Shown: piece after piece, positions 43,319-52,532 of the stretch | Layout: every line of letters begins with the position of its first letter | Numbering within the stretch: the first letter of the stretch is position 1 | Assembly (NCBI GenBank): GCA_965228975.1 | Contig: OZ245851.1 | Location: forward strand, 4,030,001-4,094,000 | From: JAJFJD01 sp965228975 | Lineage (GTDB): Bacteria; Pseudomonadota; Alphaproteobacteria; UBA8366 | Reading direction: 5' to 3' | DNA: 64,000 nucleotides | Program-made: the position numbers and the translations under genes | Notes under the pieces: generated by a model | Seen by the model: only the letters and a program-made list of their open reading frames with translations | Database searches by the model: none | What the model was told of the DNA's origin: nothing

Positions 43319-44545
43319 TCACCTCGTCTCTCTCTTCTGCACGATGCCGGCCGCTTCCAGGCGCGCGATTTCGGCATCGTCATAGCCAAGCCCGCGCAAC
43401 ACCTCGGCATTATGTTGCCCCACGCTCGGCGGCGGCTGCGGCGGCACCTTGTCCTGCCCGCGCATGAAAACCGGCGTGCCGATGGTCCGGTCGACCGGTC
43501 CGTCGTCGTAACCGACCGGCACGACCGCGCCCGCGTCCTCGAAGGTCCGGTCAGACGGCACGTCTTCCGGCAGGTTTATCAGCCCGAAAGGGATGCCGTG
43601 TTCTTCCAGCAGCGGCTGCCACTCGGCCCAATCCTTCTGCCGGAACACCTCGTCGAGGATTCCGATCAGCGTTTGGGCGTTTTCCCGCCGCGCCGCGCTG
43701 TCGCAAAACCGTGGATCCTCGAACAGGTCCAGCCGATCGATCGCCGTGAAGAACCGGCCCGCGTATTTGTCCTCGCTCACCAACGCCAAGATGAACCAGC
43801 GTCCGTCCTGGCATTGGTAGTGATTGGAAAGGCTGTTGAACCAGTCGTCACGGTGCGGCCGCGGCGGAATTTCGGCGCCGGTCAACGCGGCCTGCAGATA
43901 GACGGTATTGCACCACGCTCCGTTTGCGACGAGCGATGTGGAAACGTGACTGCCCTCGCCGGTTTTTTCCCGTCGATAGAGCGCCATCGCGATCGAGGCG
44001 AACAGGGCGGTGCCCGTTGGGTGATCGCCCATTCCAGGCACCGAGCGTGCCGGCGCGGCGTCCGGCGACGTCTTTACCTGATGCATCAACCCGCTCCGCG
44101 CCCAGAGCGCTGTCGAATCGAACCCGGTCTTCGCCGCTTCCGGCCCTTCCTCGCCGTAGGCGGTCAGCGACGCGTAGATCAGGCGGTTGTTCAACGGCTT
44201 CAAATCTTCATAGGTCAGCTTGAGCTTGTCGCGCACCGGGAGGGGAAAGTTAGTGATGAAGACGTCGGCTTCGGCGACCAGCTTTCGCAACACGGCCTGG
44301 CCCTCTTCATGCTTCAGATCGAGACAAATCCCGCGCTTGCTGCGGTTGTCGGCCAGCCAGGAATAATCGAAACCGGCGGCCGGCATTCCCGGCCCGCGGT
44401 CGAACCGGCGGTACGGATCGCCACCCGGCGCCTCGACCTTAATGACCTCCGCACCGAAATCGGCCATGAAGGTTGCGGCGACGGGCCCGGCGATAAAGCT
44501 GGCGACATCAAGTACTTTCAAACCATCGAATATTCGGCCGGTCAT
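43319..44545 (-). CDS. CaiB/BaiF (class III) CoA transferase
   Basis: 408 residues. The CoA-binding start is FDGLKVLDVASFIAGPVAATFMADFGAEVIKVE, and NRSKRGICLDL and the nucleophile aspartate in GMGDHPTG (about D174) are present. The family transfers CoA between carboxylic acids. The start at 44545 is chosen over upstream frame extension. It leads an operon with two acyl-CoA dehydrogenases, suggesting activation of a carboxylic acid followed by beta-oxidation. Confidence 0.92.
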   Translation of the reverse strand: MTGRIFDGLKVLDVASFIAGPVAATFMADFGAEVIKVEAPGGDPYRRFDRGPGMPAAGFDYSWLADNRSKRGICLDLKHEEGQAVLRKLVAEADVFITNFPLPVRDKLKLTYEDLKPLNNRLIYASLTAYGEEGPEAAKTGFDSTALWARSGLMHQVKTSPDAAPARSVPGMGDHPTGTALFASIAMALYRREKTGEGSHVSTSLVANGAWCNTVYLQAALTGAEIPPRPHRDDWFNSLSNHYQCQDGRWFILALVSEDKYAGRFFTAIDRLDLFEDPRFCDSAARRENAQTLIGILDEVFRQKDWAEWQPLLEEHGIPFGLINLPEDVPSDRTFEDAGAVVPVGYDDGPVDRTIGTPVFMRGQDKVPPQPPPSVGQHNAEVLRGLGYDDAEIARLEAAGIVQKRETR

Positions 44546-44709
44546 CGGCGCGCGGTCCTTCCCTAGACGTTTCGTTTTGGCCGTAACCGGCGCGGTTAGC
44601 GTAGACCAAGACCTCGCCCTTGGCCAAGAAACACGGGCGTGTACGGCCGATTCCCGCATTGCGCGACGGCTTGTTAAGCTGGTGCGACACCGAAGAAGGA
44701 AGCCGGACT

Positions 44710-45522
44710 ATGCTGAACGGAAAAAATGCCCTCGTCACCGGATCGACGCGCGGGCTTGGCGAAGCGACCGCGAAGGTCCTGGCGGCGGAAGGCTGCAACG
44801 TCATGCTCAATGGCTTCGGCGACGCCAACGAAATCGAAACCCTGCGCGCCGGGATGGAGGCCGAATATGGCGTCTCGGTACGCTACCACGACGCGGATCT
44901 AGCGGACGCCGCGCAGATCGACGCGCTGGTGGACGAGACCGTCGCGGCCTTCGGCTCGGTCGATATCCTGGTGAACAATGCGGTGATCCGTTACTTCCAC
45001 CGGATCGACGATTTCGACCGTGACGAGTGGAACCATGCGCTGGCGGTCAACCTCACCGCACCCTTCATCCTGACGCAGCGGGTGTTGCCGGGCATGCGCG
45101 CCAAGGAATGGGGCCGGATCGTCAACATCTCGTCGGTTCTCGGCCTGTCGGGCCAGACCGGGCGCGCCGACTATGTCACGACGAAGACCGCCTTGATCGG
45201 CCTGACCCGGGCGACCGCGGCCGAAACCAGCGATTCGCTGAACATCACCTGCAACGCCATCAATCCGGGGTCGGTGCTGACCCCCAATTCGGAAAAGTTC
45301 GTGAACCAGCTTGCCGAGGAAAAGGGCATCGGTTTCGATGAAGCGGCGGAGGAATACCTGCTGCGCCGCCGCCAGCCCGGTGGCTTCGTGCTGCCGGAAC
45401 GGGCCGGCAAGCTCATCGCCTTCCTGTGCCAGGACAGCTCCTTCGACATAACCGGCACGTCGATCCCGATCGATCATGGCCGGTCGGGCACGTGGCTACA
45501 GGATCGCACGGCGCCCGACTGA
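44710..45522 (+). CDS. Short-chain dehydrogenase/reductase (3-hydroxybutyrate dehydrogenase-like)
   Basis: 270-residue SDR. NAD(P) motif ALVTGSTRGLGEATA, NNAV, serine in IVNISSVLGL and the catalytic pair Y-x-x-x-K in DYVTTK are all present. The general layout resembles 3-hydroxybutyrate or 3-oxoacyl reductases. ATG at 44710 follows AGGAAG. The gene is divergent from the CoA-transferase operon with a 164-base promoter spacer. Confidence 0.88.
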   Translation: MLNGKNALVTGSTRGLGEATAKVLAAEGCNVMLNGFGDANEIETLRAGMEAEYGVSVRYHDADLADAAQIDALVDETVAAFGSVDILVNNAVIRYFHRIDDFDRDEWNHALAVNLTAPFILTQRVLPGMRAKEWGRIVNISSVLGLSGQTGRADYVTTKTALIGLTRATAAETSDSLNITCNAINPGSVLTPNSEKFVNQLAEEKGIGFDEAAEEYLLRRRQPGGFVLPERAGKLIAFLCQDSSFDITGTSIPIDHGRSGTWLQDRTAPD

Positions 45523-45569
45523 CGGCTATAAACATCAAAACAACTCGATACGGATCACGGAGAGACCGA

Positions 45570-46328
45570 ATGCAGATTGCGGGCAAAATCGCGGTGGTGA
45601 CGGGCGCGGCGAGCGGAATTGGCCGGGCGCTGACCGAACGATTCGTGGCGGAGAAGGCCAAGGCCGTCATCGCCGTCGACCTTCAGGAAGACGCACTCGA
45701 TGCGGTCGCGAAGGCCTGTGGCGCGATACCCGTGGTCTGCGACGTTACCGATGCCGCCAACATCGCCGCACTGGTCGAGCAGATCGAGGCCGAGCAGGGA
45801 CCGATCGATATCTTCTGCTCGAATGCCGGCATCTGCGACATCGGCGACGAACATGTTTCGGACGATGACTGGGACCTGAACTGGAACCTGCATGTCATGG
45901 CGCATGTCCATGCCGCCCGCGCCGTCGCGGAGAAGATGGCGACGCGCGGCGAAGGTTATCTGGTCAACACCGCCTCGGCGGCGGGCCTGCTGACGCATAT
46001 CGATTCGGCCACCTATTCGGTCACCAAACACGCGGCGGTCGCCTTTGCCGAGTGGCTGGCGATCCGTTACGGGGATCGGGGCGTCCGTGTGTCGGTCCTG
46101 TGTCCGCAGGCCGTCCGCACGCCGATGACCGAAGGGCGGGAAGGGCGGGTCGCCGCGGTGGACGGCATGCTGGAAGCCGGCGTGGTTGCGGAGTCCGTGG
46201 TGCAGGCCATGGCGGACGAGACCTTCCTGATCCTGCCGCATGCCGAGGTGCTCGACTATATGCGGCGCAAGGCGAATGACGTCGACCGATGGCTCGGCGG
46301 CATGCGGAAACTGCGGCAACGCTACTGA
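45570..46328 (+). CDS. Short-chain dehydrogenase/reductase
   Basis: 252-residue SDR with IAVVTGAASGIGRAL, FCSNAGICD, NTASAAGLL and the catalytic YSVTK. The C-terminal part (VSVLCPQAVRTPMTEGREG) resembles secondary-alcohol dehydrogenases acting on acyl or ketone substrates. ATG at 45570 follows GGAGAG, 47 bases after the previous SDR, so the two are probably co-transcribed. Confidence 0.88.
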   Translation: MQIAGKIAVVTGAASGIGRALTERFVAEKAKAVIAVDLQEDALDAVAKACGAIPVVCDVTDAANIAALVEQIEAEQGPIDIFCSNAGICDIGDEHVSDDDWDLNWNLHVMAHVHAARAVAEKMATRGEGYLVNTASAAGLLTHIDSATYSVTKHAAVAFAEWLAIRYGDRGVRVSVLCPQAVRTPMTEGREGRVAAVDGMLEAGVVAESVVQAMADETFLILPHAEVLDYMRRKANDVDRWLGGMRKLRQRY

Positions 46329-46335
46329 CCGCGCC

Positions 46336-47295
46336 CTAGCGCGACAGGATATCCTCGACCATTTCCTGCACCGACAAGGCCGTGCGGAACGACGGCATGA
46401 CATGCGGCTTACCCTCGAGCATGCGCAACACGTTGTCGAGCCGCCGGGTGGTGCTGTCCTGGCGTAAATCGGCGACCTCCGCCGGTGGGTCGATCCAATC
46501 GCCACCATCGCTCGACTGAAGATTGTACCAGTCCCAAAGGCGGTAGGACATCTTCGTCCCCCAGAGCGTCACCTCGACGCGGTCCGGACCGACGCCGCCG
46601 GACCCGCCGGCAACCGACACCGGAACCCCTGTGCAGTCGAGCTGCGCCCAGAAGTGTGTCTCGCACAAGGCCGGATCGTCGGGATAACGAGTCGCCGCAT
46701 TTATCAGCGTCGCGGGCCCGAGCAACCGTTCGATCAGGTAGGCGAAATGCGAAAAAACCTCGCGCACATAGCCGCCTTCGGCCCGTTCGGACAACCATGT
46801 CGCCGCCTTTTGCCAATCGCGCGGCCACTTCGAGAAATGCAGCCGCACATCCATACCGGCGACCGCGCCCACGGTGCCGTCTTTCAGCCGGTTGTCGATT
46901 TCCTCGACGGTAGGCGAGGTCGCAAGGGAAAAGTTGACCGCGTTGATCACGCCTGCGGCCTCGACCGCCTGCACCAGATCACGGCTCTCGGCCACGTCGA
47001 CGCCCAGCGGCTTTTCGCAATAGACGGCCTTGCCCGCCTCGATCGCGGCCATCGCATACTCCCGGTGGGCGGCCGGCGGGCAGGCGATGTAGACCACGTC
47101 GGTATCGCCGGCTTCGATGATCTCGGACGCGTTCGCCCCGATCCGGATGCCGGCGAACCGGTCGGCGACCACTTTACAGACCGAGGCGTCCGGATCCCAG
47201 GCGTAGGCCAGATTGAACCCGCCATGCGTCTGCATGTTGTTCAGCATGCGGTGGCCCATGATGCCGAGGCCGATGAAGGCAATGGATGGTTTCAT
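46336..47295 (-). CDS. Gfo/Idh/MocA-family oxidoreductase
   Basis: 319 residues. N-terminal Rossmann motif IAFIGLGIMGHRML, the family pattern YIACPPAAHREYAMAAIEAGKAVYCEKPLGVD with the catalytic lysine in EKP, and a C-terminal alpha/beta domain. It would use NAD(P) to oxidise or reduce a sugar, inositol or imine. The ATG at 47295 follows GGGGAATCC weakly. It is 34 bases downstream of a RidA gene on the same strand; an imine intermediate would link both. Confidence 0.88.
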   Translation of the reverse strand: MKPSIAFIGLGIMGHRMLNNMQTHGGFNLAYAWDPDASVCKVVADRFAGIRIGANASEIIEAGDTDVVYIACPPAAHREYAMAAIEAGKAVYCEKPLGVDVAESRDLVQAVEAAGVINAVNFSLATSPTVEEIDNRLKDGTVGAVAGMDVRLHFSKWPRDWQKAATWLSERAEGGYVREVFSHFAYLIERLLGPATLINAATRYPDDPALCETHFWAQLDCTGVPVSVAGGSGGVGPDRVEVTLWGTKMSYRLWDWYNLQSSDGGDWIDPPAEVADLRQDSTTRRLDNVLRMLEGKPHVMPSFRTALSVQEMVEDILSR

Positions 47296-47329
47296 GCGGA
47301 TGGATTCCCCGTTCCTGATGCGCAGTTGA

Positions 47330-47716
47330 CTAGGATCTTGCGGCGACCGCTTCGAGCTCGAACAGGAACTCCGGCCGCGCCAATGCCGCGACCACGAGCA
47401 GCGTCGAGGCCGGCTTGTGATCGCCGAGATACTTGCCGCGCGCGGTGCGGACCGCCGGGGCATCGTCGATATTCGTCAGATAGGCGGTCGTCCGGACGAG
47501 ATCCTCGACGCCCATGCCGGCATCCGCCAGGATCGCCAACACATTCTGCCAGGCCCGGTCCGCCTGCGTTTCGATATCGTCCGGGATCGTGCCGTCCGGA
47601 TGCACCCCGATCTGACCGGAAATATGCAGCGTGCGGGCGCCGGCCGGAATCTCCACCGCATGATCATACGCCCCGAAGGGCGGGGCGATTGTGTCCGGGT
47701 TGTAGGTCTTGTTCAT
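47330..47716 (-). CDS. RidA (YjgF/YER057c/UK114) family protein
   Basis: 128 residues with the RidA core: LHISGQIGVHPDG, ADRAWQNVLAILADAGMGVEDLVRTTAYLTN and the C-terminal ARPEFLFELEAVAA. The arginine in ARPEFLFELE matches the residue used by RidA to deaminate reactive enamine/imine intermediates. First of three RidA homologues within 2.3 kb; this one is on the minus strand with the Gfo/Idh/MocA enzyme. Confidence 0.9.
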   Translation of the reverse strand: MNKTYNPDTIAPPFGAYDHAVEIPAGARTLHISGQIGVHPDGTIPDDIETQADRAWQNVLAILADAGMGVEDLVRTTAYLTNIDDAPAVRTARGKYLGDHKPASTLLVVAALARPEFLFELEAVAARS

Positions 47717-47929
47717 GGCGATCCTCCCTCATCTGGTGCAACCCGCCTTTGCGGTGCGGTCAATACATGGCCCCGAAGCTTACCGCGCAAACGCCCGACG
47801 GAAACCGATAATTTCGATTTCCCCAGATCGGCACGGCTGTTTTCCCGTACGGCGTCCGGTTTCTTTTTGTCCGGGGCGTGGCACACTGCCGCCGATCCGG
47901 TTTCGCCGCATTGTAGGGAGGAGCAACGC

Positions 47930-48826
47930 ATGAACGATGTCATCGAAGACTCATAGTCCTGGCCCGATGAGAAATGGCGGGAAATCGTCGAGCGGGTCCG
48001 AGCAGGCCGGTCGCTGAAGCCCAAAACGTGGAAGGACGGCGCGCGCGTCGCGGTCGGCCTCTCCTTCGATTCCGACCATGAATCCAGCGCGCTGCGCTAT
48101 GGCGACGAATCGCCCGGCAAATTGTCGCAAGGTCAGTACGCCGCACGCGCCGGCGTTCCGCGCATCCGCAAGCTCCTGCAGAAACACGATATCCGGGCCA
48201 GCTTCTTCGTGCCGGCGGTGGTCGCCAAGCTGCACCCCGACGAACAGCGCGCCTTGGTCGACGAAGGGCACGAGATCGGCATCCACGGCTGGATTCACGA
48301 GCGCAACAGCTTGCTGCCCTACGATGTCGAACGCGACCTGCAGATGCGGTCGGCGGACGCGTTGGAAGAAATCACCGGCAAGCGCCCGGTCGGGATCCGC
48401 ACCCCGTCGTTCGATTTCAGCCCGCACACGCTTTCCATCACGCGCGAGATGGGGCTGCTCTACGACAGTTCGTTGATGGGGGACGACGATCCCTACGAAC
48501 TGCTGGAAAAAGGCGAGCCGACGGGCATCGTCGAACTGCCGGTGGAGTGGATCAAGGACGACGCGGTCTATTTCAATATGGACCGTTTCTCCGCCTTGCG
48601 GCCCAATATGCCGCCTTCCGGGGTGCTGGAGATTTTCAAGGCCGAATTCGACGGCGCGTGGCAGGACGGCGGCCTGTTCATCCTGACGATGCATCCGCAT
48701 TATATCGGCCACCGCTCCCGTCTCGCCCTGCTCGCCGACCTGATCGACCATATGAAGTCTTGCGGCGGCGTTTGGTTCGCGACGCATGAGGAGATCGCCC
48801 GATACTGCCTGGAGAATGCCGAATGA
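47930..48826 (+). pseudogene. Polysaccharide deacetylase-family gene interrupted by in-frame TAG at codon 9
   Basis: ATG at 47930 has a strong GGGAGGAG ribosome site. The frame reads MNDVIEDS, then TAG (47954-47956), then SWPDEKWREIVERVRAGR and a full polysaccharide-deacetylase domain to 48826. Motifs: GLSFDSDHES (metal D/H), HEIGIHGWIHE, GIRTPSFDFSP and LTMHPHYIGH. The nearest in-frame start after the amber, TTG at 48122, would lose the first metal motif. So the gene is broken, misread in the source sequence, or read through. Intact homologues include PuuE-type allantoinase and HpPgdA deacetylase. The two RidA genes follow 10 bases later. Confidence 0.75.
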
Positions 48827-48836
48827 GGACCGCCCC

Positions 48837-49208
48837 ATGAATATCGAACGATTCGACGTGAACGACACGACCGGTGCGATCGCCAGCCGCTGCGTCGCCT
48901 ATGGCGACATGGTGCATATCGGCGGGATCACGGCGCGGGACACGAACGGAGACGTCGCGGCTCAGATGCGCGACATCCTCAATACCGTGGACGGGTATCT
49001 GACCAAGGCGGGCGCGGGCCGGACCGACGTGCTGACCGTGCAGGTCTGGATCAAGGACATGGCGTTGTTCGCGGACATGACCGCCGTCTGGAACGAGTGG
49101 GTCGACCCGGAAATCCCGCCCGCCCGGGCCTGCGTCAGCGGCGACCTGTACCGCCCGGATATCCTGGTCGAGGTGACCGTTACCGCCGTCCGGGGGAAGA
49201 TGGCATGA
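48837..49208 (+). CDS. RidA-like family protein (tandem copy 1)
   Basis: 123 residues. The core is VHIGGITARDTNGDVAAQMRDIL, LTVQVWIKDMALFADMTAVWNEWVDPE and PPARACVSGDLYRPDILVEVTVTAV, matching the subgroup with W-x-x-W-V/I-D-P. ATG at 48837 lies 10 bases after the deacetylase stop and overlaps the next gene by four bases. Probable imine/enamine deaminase or a related binding protein. Confidence 0.88.
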   Translation: MNIERFDVNDTTGAIASRCVAYGDMVHIGGITARDTNGDVAAQMRDILNTVDGYLTKAGAGRTDVLTVQVWIKDMALFADMTAVWNEWVDPEIPPARACVSGDLYRPDILVEVTVTAVRGKMA

Positions 49209-49573
49209 CGGACGCAAAGATCGGACGCTATGGCCATGTCGAAGGACCGGGCCGTCCGACCATGAGCCTCGGCATCGCCCACGGCGATTGGATATCCATC
49301 TGCACCACCGCCAAGAACCGCCCCGCGGACGCCGAAGACCAGACGCGGCAGATCTTCGCGGCCTTCGACGGGTACCTGGCCGAAGCCGGAACCGACAAGT
49401 CGAAGCTGCTGACGGCGCAGGTCTGGCTGCGCGACATGGGCGATTACGACGCCATGAACGCGGCGTGGAACGACTGGATCGATCCCGACAATCCGCCGAC
49501 CCGGTCCTGCATGCGCGCCGACATGGCCCGTCCCGATACCCTGGTCGAAATCCGCATCACCGCCGTGCGCTAA
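49205..49573 (+). CDS. RidA-like family protein (tandem copy 2)
   Basis: 122 residues and clearly a paralogue of the preceding gene: LTAQVWLRDMGDYDAMNAAWNDWIDPDNPPTRSC aligns with its counterpart, and the C-terminus (RPDTLVEIRITAV) is shared. ATG at 49205 overlaps the previous stop (ATGA). The tandem pair may form a hetero-oligomer or serve two substrates. Confidence 0.88.
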   Translation: MTDAKIGRYGHVEGPGRPTMSLGIAHGDWISICTTAKNRPADAEDQTRQIFAAFDGYLAEAGTDKSKLLTAQVWLRDMGDYDAMNAAWNDWIDPDNPPTRSCMRADMARPDTLVEIRITAVR

Positions 49574-49672
49574 AGGCCCATTTGACGGCAACCGTCTTTC
49601 GCGGGACGATCCGGCGCACGCCCTGCCGGCGGCCTCTCTTGCCGGCACGGAGACACGAAGGAGAAGGAAGAA

Positions 49673-50125
49673 ATGCCCGGGCTTTACTACGAGGAATTCG
49701 AGATCGGCATGCAGTTCGATCACGAACTCACCCGCACCGTGACCGAGATGGACAACGTCATGTTCTGCGCCATGACCCATAACCCGCAGCCGCTGCACCT
49801 GGACGAGGAATTCGCCAAGGAGACCGAGTTCGGCCGGCGCATCGTCAACAGCCTGTTCACGCTGGGCCTGGTGATCGGCGTGACGGTCGGCGAGACGACC
49901 CTCGGCACGACGATCGCCAATCTCGGCATGACCGACGTGCGCTTCGCCAACCCGGTCTTCCATGGCGACACGATCCACGTGGTGACCAAGGTCAAGGAGA
50001 TGCGCGAGTCCAAGTCGCGCCCCAATGCCGGCCTCGTCGTGTTCGAGCATATCGGCTACAACCAGCGCGACGAGGAAGTCGCCTACTGCGTCCGTACCGC
50101 CTTTATGAGAAAGAAATCCGCATGA
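49673..50125 (+). CDS. MaoC-family (R)-specific enoyl-CoA hydratase-like protein
   Basis: 150-residue hot-dog-fold hydratase. The family motif with the catalytic Asp/His is FCAMTHNPQPLHLDEEFAKE, and the rest (GDTIHVVTKVKEMRESKSRPNAG) is typical of mesaconyl- or itaconyl-CoA hydratases. ATG at 49673 follows AGGAGAAGGAAG. Its stop overlaps the CitE-like gene start, so hydration and C-C cleavage are probably sequential. Confidence 0.88.
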   Translation: MPGLYYEEFEIGMQFDHELTRTVTEMDNVMFCAMTHNPQPLHLDEEFAKETEFGRRIVNSLFTLGLVIGVTVGETTLGTTIANLGMTDVRFANPVFHGDTIHVVTKVKEMRESKSRPNAGLVVFEHIGYNQRDEEVAYCVRTAFMRKKSA

Positions 50126-51015
50126 TCATCCGTTCCTGGCTTTTCGTACCCGGCGACAGCGAGCGCAAACTCGAAAAAGGCCGCGAGAACGAGGCCGACG
50201 CCCTGATCCTCGACCTGGAAGACGCCGTGTCGAACGACCGGCAGGACATCGCCCGCGAGATGGTGCGTGACTACCTGAAGGCCAACGCCGACCGTTCGCG
50301 GCAACAGCTCTGGGTGCGCATCAATCCGCTCGACACCGATCTCGCCCTGCCGGACCTGGCCGCGATCATGCCCGGCGCGCCGGACGGCATCTGCCTGCCG
50401 AAGGTCTACTCGGCGGAAGAGGTCAACACGCTCGGGCACTACCTGTCGGCGTTGGAAGCGCGAGAAGGACTCGACCTCGGCTCGACCAAGATTCTTTGCG
50501 TCGCGACGGAGACGGCGGCGTCGCTGCTGACCTTCCACACCTATCTGGACGGCGTGACCGACCGGCTCGTCGGCATGACCTGGGGTGCCGAAGACCTGTC
50601 CGCCGCGCTCGGCGCCATGGACAACATGAACCCCAACAGCGGCGAGTACGACGACCCCTACCTGATGGCGAAATCCTTCTGCCTCGCCGCCTGCCGCGCG
50701 GTCGATGTGCAGCCGGTCGGCGTGGTCTACGTGAACTTCCGCGACGATGCCGGGCTGGAGGCCGAATGCCTGCGCGACCGCAAGGCCGGTTTCATCGGCA
50801 AGATCGCGATCCACCCGGCGCAGCCGCCGATCATCAACCGCGCCTTCACGCCGTCGGACGAGGAAGTCGACTACGCCCAGCGCGTGGTCGACGTGTTCGA
50901 ACAGAATCCGGGCCTCGGCACCGTCGGGCTCGACGGCAAAATGCTCGACATGCCGCACCTGAAACAGGCGCGCAACGTGCTGGCCATGGCGGAGCAGATC
51001 AAGGCGATGGGCTAG
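50122..51015 (+). CDS. HpcH/HpaI aldolase, CitE-like citryl/malyl/citramalyl-CoA lyase
   Basis: 297-residue TIM-barrel lyase. It has RSWLFVPGDSERKLEKG, the metal-binding DALILDLEDAVSNDR, and VATETAASLLTF with the second acidic ligand in TWGAEDLSAALGAM. Enzymes of this group cleave citramalyl-, malyl- or methylmalyl-CoA. Coupling to MaoC suggests the pair hydrates an unsaturated acyl-CoA and splits the product. ATG at 50122 overlaps the MaoC stop. Confidence 0.9.
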   Translation: MIIRSWLFVPGDSERKLEKGRENEADALILDLEDAVSNDRQDIAREMVRDYLKANADRSRQQLWVRINPLDTDLALPDLAAIMPGAPDGICLPKVYSAEEVNTLGHYLSALEAREGLDLGSTKILCVATETAASLLTFHTYLDGVTDRLVGMTWGAEDLSAALGAMDNMNPNSGEYDDPYLMAKSFCLAACRAVDVQPVGVVYVNFRDDAGLEAECLRDRKAGFIGKIAIHPAQPPIINRAFTPSDEEVDYAQRVVDVFEQNPGLGTVGLDGKMLDMPHLKQARNVLAMAEQIKAMG

Positions 51016-51018
51016 GCG

Positions 51019-52431
51019 CTACCCGCGCGGCCGCAGGGCGTCGGTCAGGTCGCGGACCCGCGGCAGCGCCTCCAGGTCCTTGATCATCGCCATCGCCTCG
51101 TCCCGTTGCGCCGCGTCGATCACGCCTTCGGCGCAGTCGGCGAACTTGCCAGCGATGTCGTCCCATCCGGCCGGATCGGCGCTCGATCCCTTGGCGTGGG
51201 ACCGCGCGGTCTTCAACTCCCGCCCGTCCTTGAGCCGCACGGTCAACCGCATCTCGGCCCAGTTCACCCCGTCGACGCCCCACTGCCCTTTGTGATGCGC
51301 CAGGTCGTCCGGCACGACGACGCGCACGCGCTGCATCAATGGTTGGACATCGCCCTTGTCGATGCGCGTCTGCGCATACTGCGCAAGCCCGGCCTTGCGG
51401 TCGATCAAGGAGACGGCGACGCTCCACGGCAGACAGTAGCGTGCGCGATAGGAATCCGGCGCTTCCTCGTAGCAGGCGATGGCCAGCATCTGCGGCGTCG
51501 ACTCCAAGACGATTTCGTCCACGTCCTCAGGCTTAAGATCATGTTCCTCCGCGAGTGCGATCACCGCATCGATGGTCGCCGCCGGCGCGGTCGAACCGGG
51601 ATGGAAACAGACATTCGTGGTGCCGCGCGCCAATTCCCAGCGCGTGCCCAGCTCTTCGACCATGAGGTCCAAGTTATAGCCGCCGGGGCCGCTGAAGCAT
51701 TCCGCGAGCCCGAAGGTCTCATGGCCGCCCACCTCGCTCGGCGACGGCTCGATGATGTCCGGGTCGACCGCGTAGCCGCCGCGCGCCAGCAGCGCCGCGA
51801 AGACACCGTTGCGCACGCCATGCCCGACATGGAAGGCCTTGCCCATGGAGCCGACATTCTTGCGCAATCCCTGGCCTTCGGACGCGGCGATGCCGATCGC
51901 CATCCGCGTCTTCATCAGATCCAGGTCCATCATGCGCGCGCCCGCCGCCGCGACGCCGAGCGCCCCGAGGATACCGTTCGGGTGCCAGCCCCGGTCGAAC
52001 AGCGCCGGACGCAGCCCGTGACCGACCCGCGATTCAAGTTCGAAGCCCAGCGCGAACCCCTCGATCATCGCGCGGCCCGAGATATCGGCATCCTCGGCCA
52101 GCGCCAACGCACCCGGTACCATCACCACGCTGACATGGGTGACGCCCTTGGTGTAGTCGTCGAATTCCTGAGAATGGGCCGACACAGCCGTGACGAACCC
52201 GGCGAGCGGCGACGACGTGCGGTCGGGATGCCCCAGGATGCTGGCGCGCCCCTCACCGCCCATATGGCGCGCGATGTCGAGCGCGATAAGGGTCGACCGT
52301 TCCCGCGACCCTGCCAGCGCGATCCCGATCATGTCGAGAAAGCGCAGTTTCGCGGACTCGACGACATCGCCGTCGAGCGCCGACCCCGGCGTCTCCACGA
52401 CCATCCGCGCAAGCTGTTCGGTGACGCCCAT
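51019..52431 (-). CDS. MmgE/PrpD family protein
   Basis: 470 residues with the PrpD fold: KLRFLDMIGIALAGSRERS, GFVTAVSAHSQEFDDYTKGVTHVSVVMVPGALALAE, GWHPNGILGALGVAAAGARMM and the C-terminal domain. Family members are 2-methylcitrate dehydratases, itaconate decarboxylases or iminodisuccinate epimerase-like enzymes. ATG at 52431 follows GGGAGGACGGG. The gene is three bases from the convergent CitE-like gene, which would fit branched dicarboxylate metabolism. Confidence 0.88.
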   Translation of the reverse strand: MGVTEQLARMVVETPGSALDGDVVESAKLRFLDMIGIALAGSRERSTLIALDIARHMGGEGRASILGHPDRTSSPLAGFVTAVSAHSQEFDDYTKGVTHVSVVMVPGALALAEDADISGRAMIEGFALGFELESRVGHGLRPALFDRGWHPNGILGALGVAAAGARMMDLDLMKTRMAIGIAASEGQGLRKNVGSMGKAFHVGHGVRNGVFAALLARGGYAVDPDIIEPSPSEVGGHETFGLAECFSGPGGYNLDLMVEELGTRWELARGTTNVCFHPGSTAPAATIDAVIALAEEHDLKPEDVDEIVLESTPQMLAIACYEEAPDSYRARYCLPWSVAVSLIDRKAGLAQYAQTRIDKGDVQPLMQRVRVVVPDDLAHHKGQWGVDGVNWAEMRLTVRLKDGRELKTARSHAKGSSADPAGWDDIAGKFADCAEGVIDAAQRDEAMAMIKDLEALPRVRDLTDALRPRG

Positions 52432-52532
52432 TGCCCGTCCTCCCATCGCTGTCATAACGGCTGTATATAAGAGTACGCGCCGGCCGGCCCGCCCGCCAAA
52501 TCCGGCAATCCGAGCAGATACGAGGAACGACC

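Noticed and set aside
47930..48826. Amber codon as a pyrrolysine or second recoding event
   Set aside because: The codon is near the start, away from the active site, and bacterial pyrrolysine systems are rare; there is no supporting structure.
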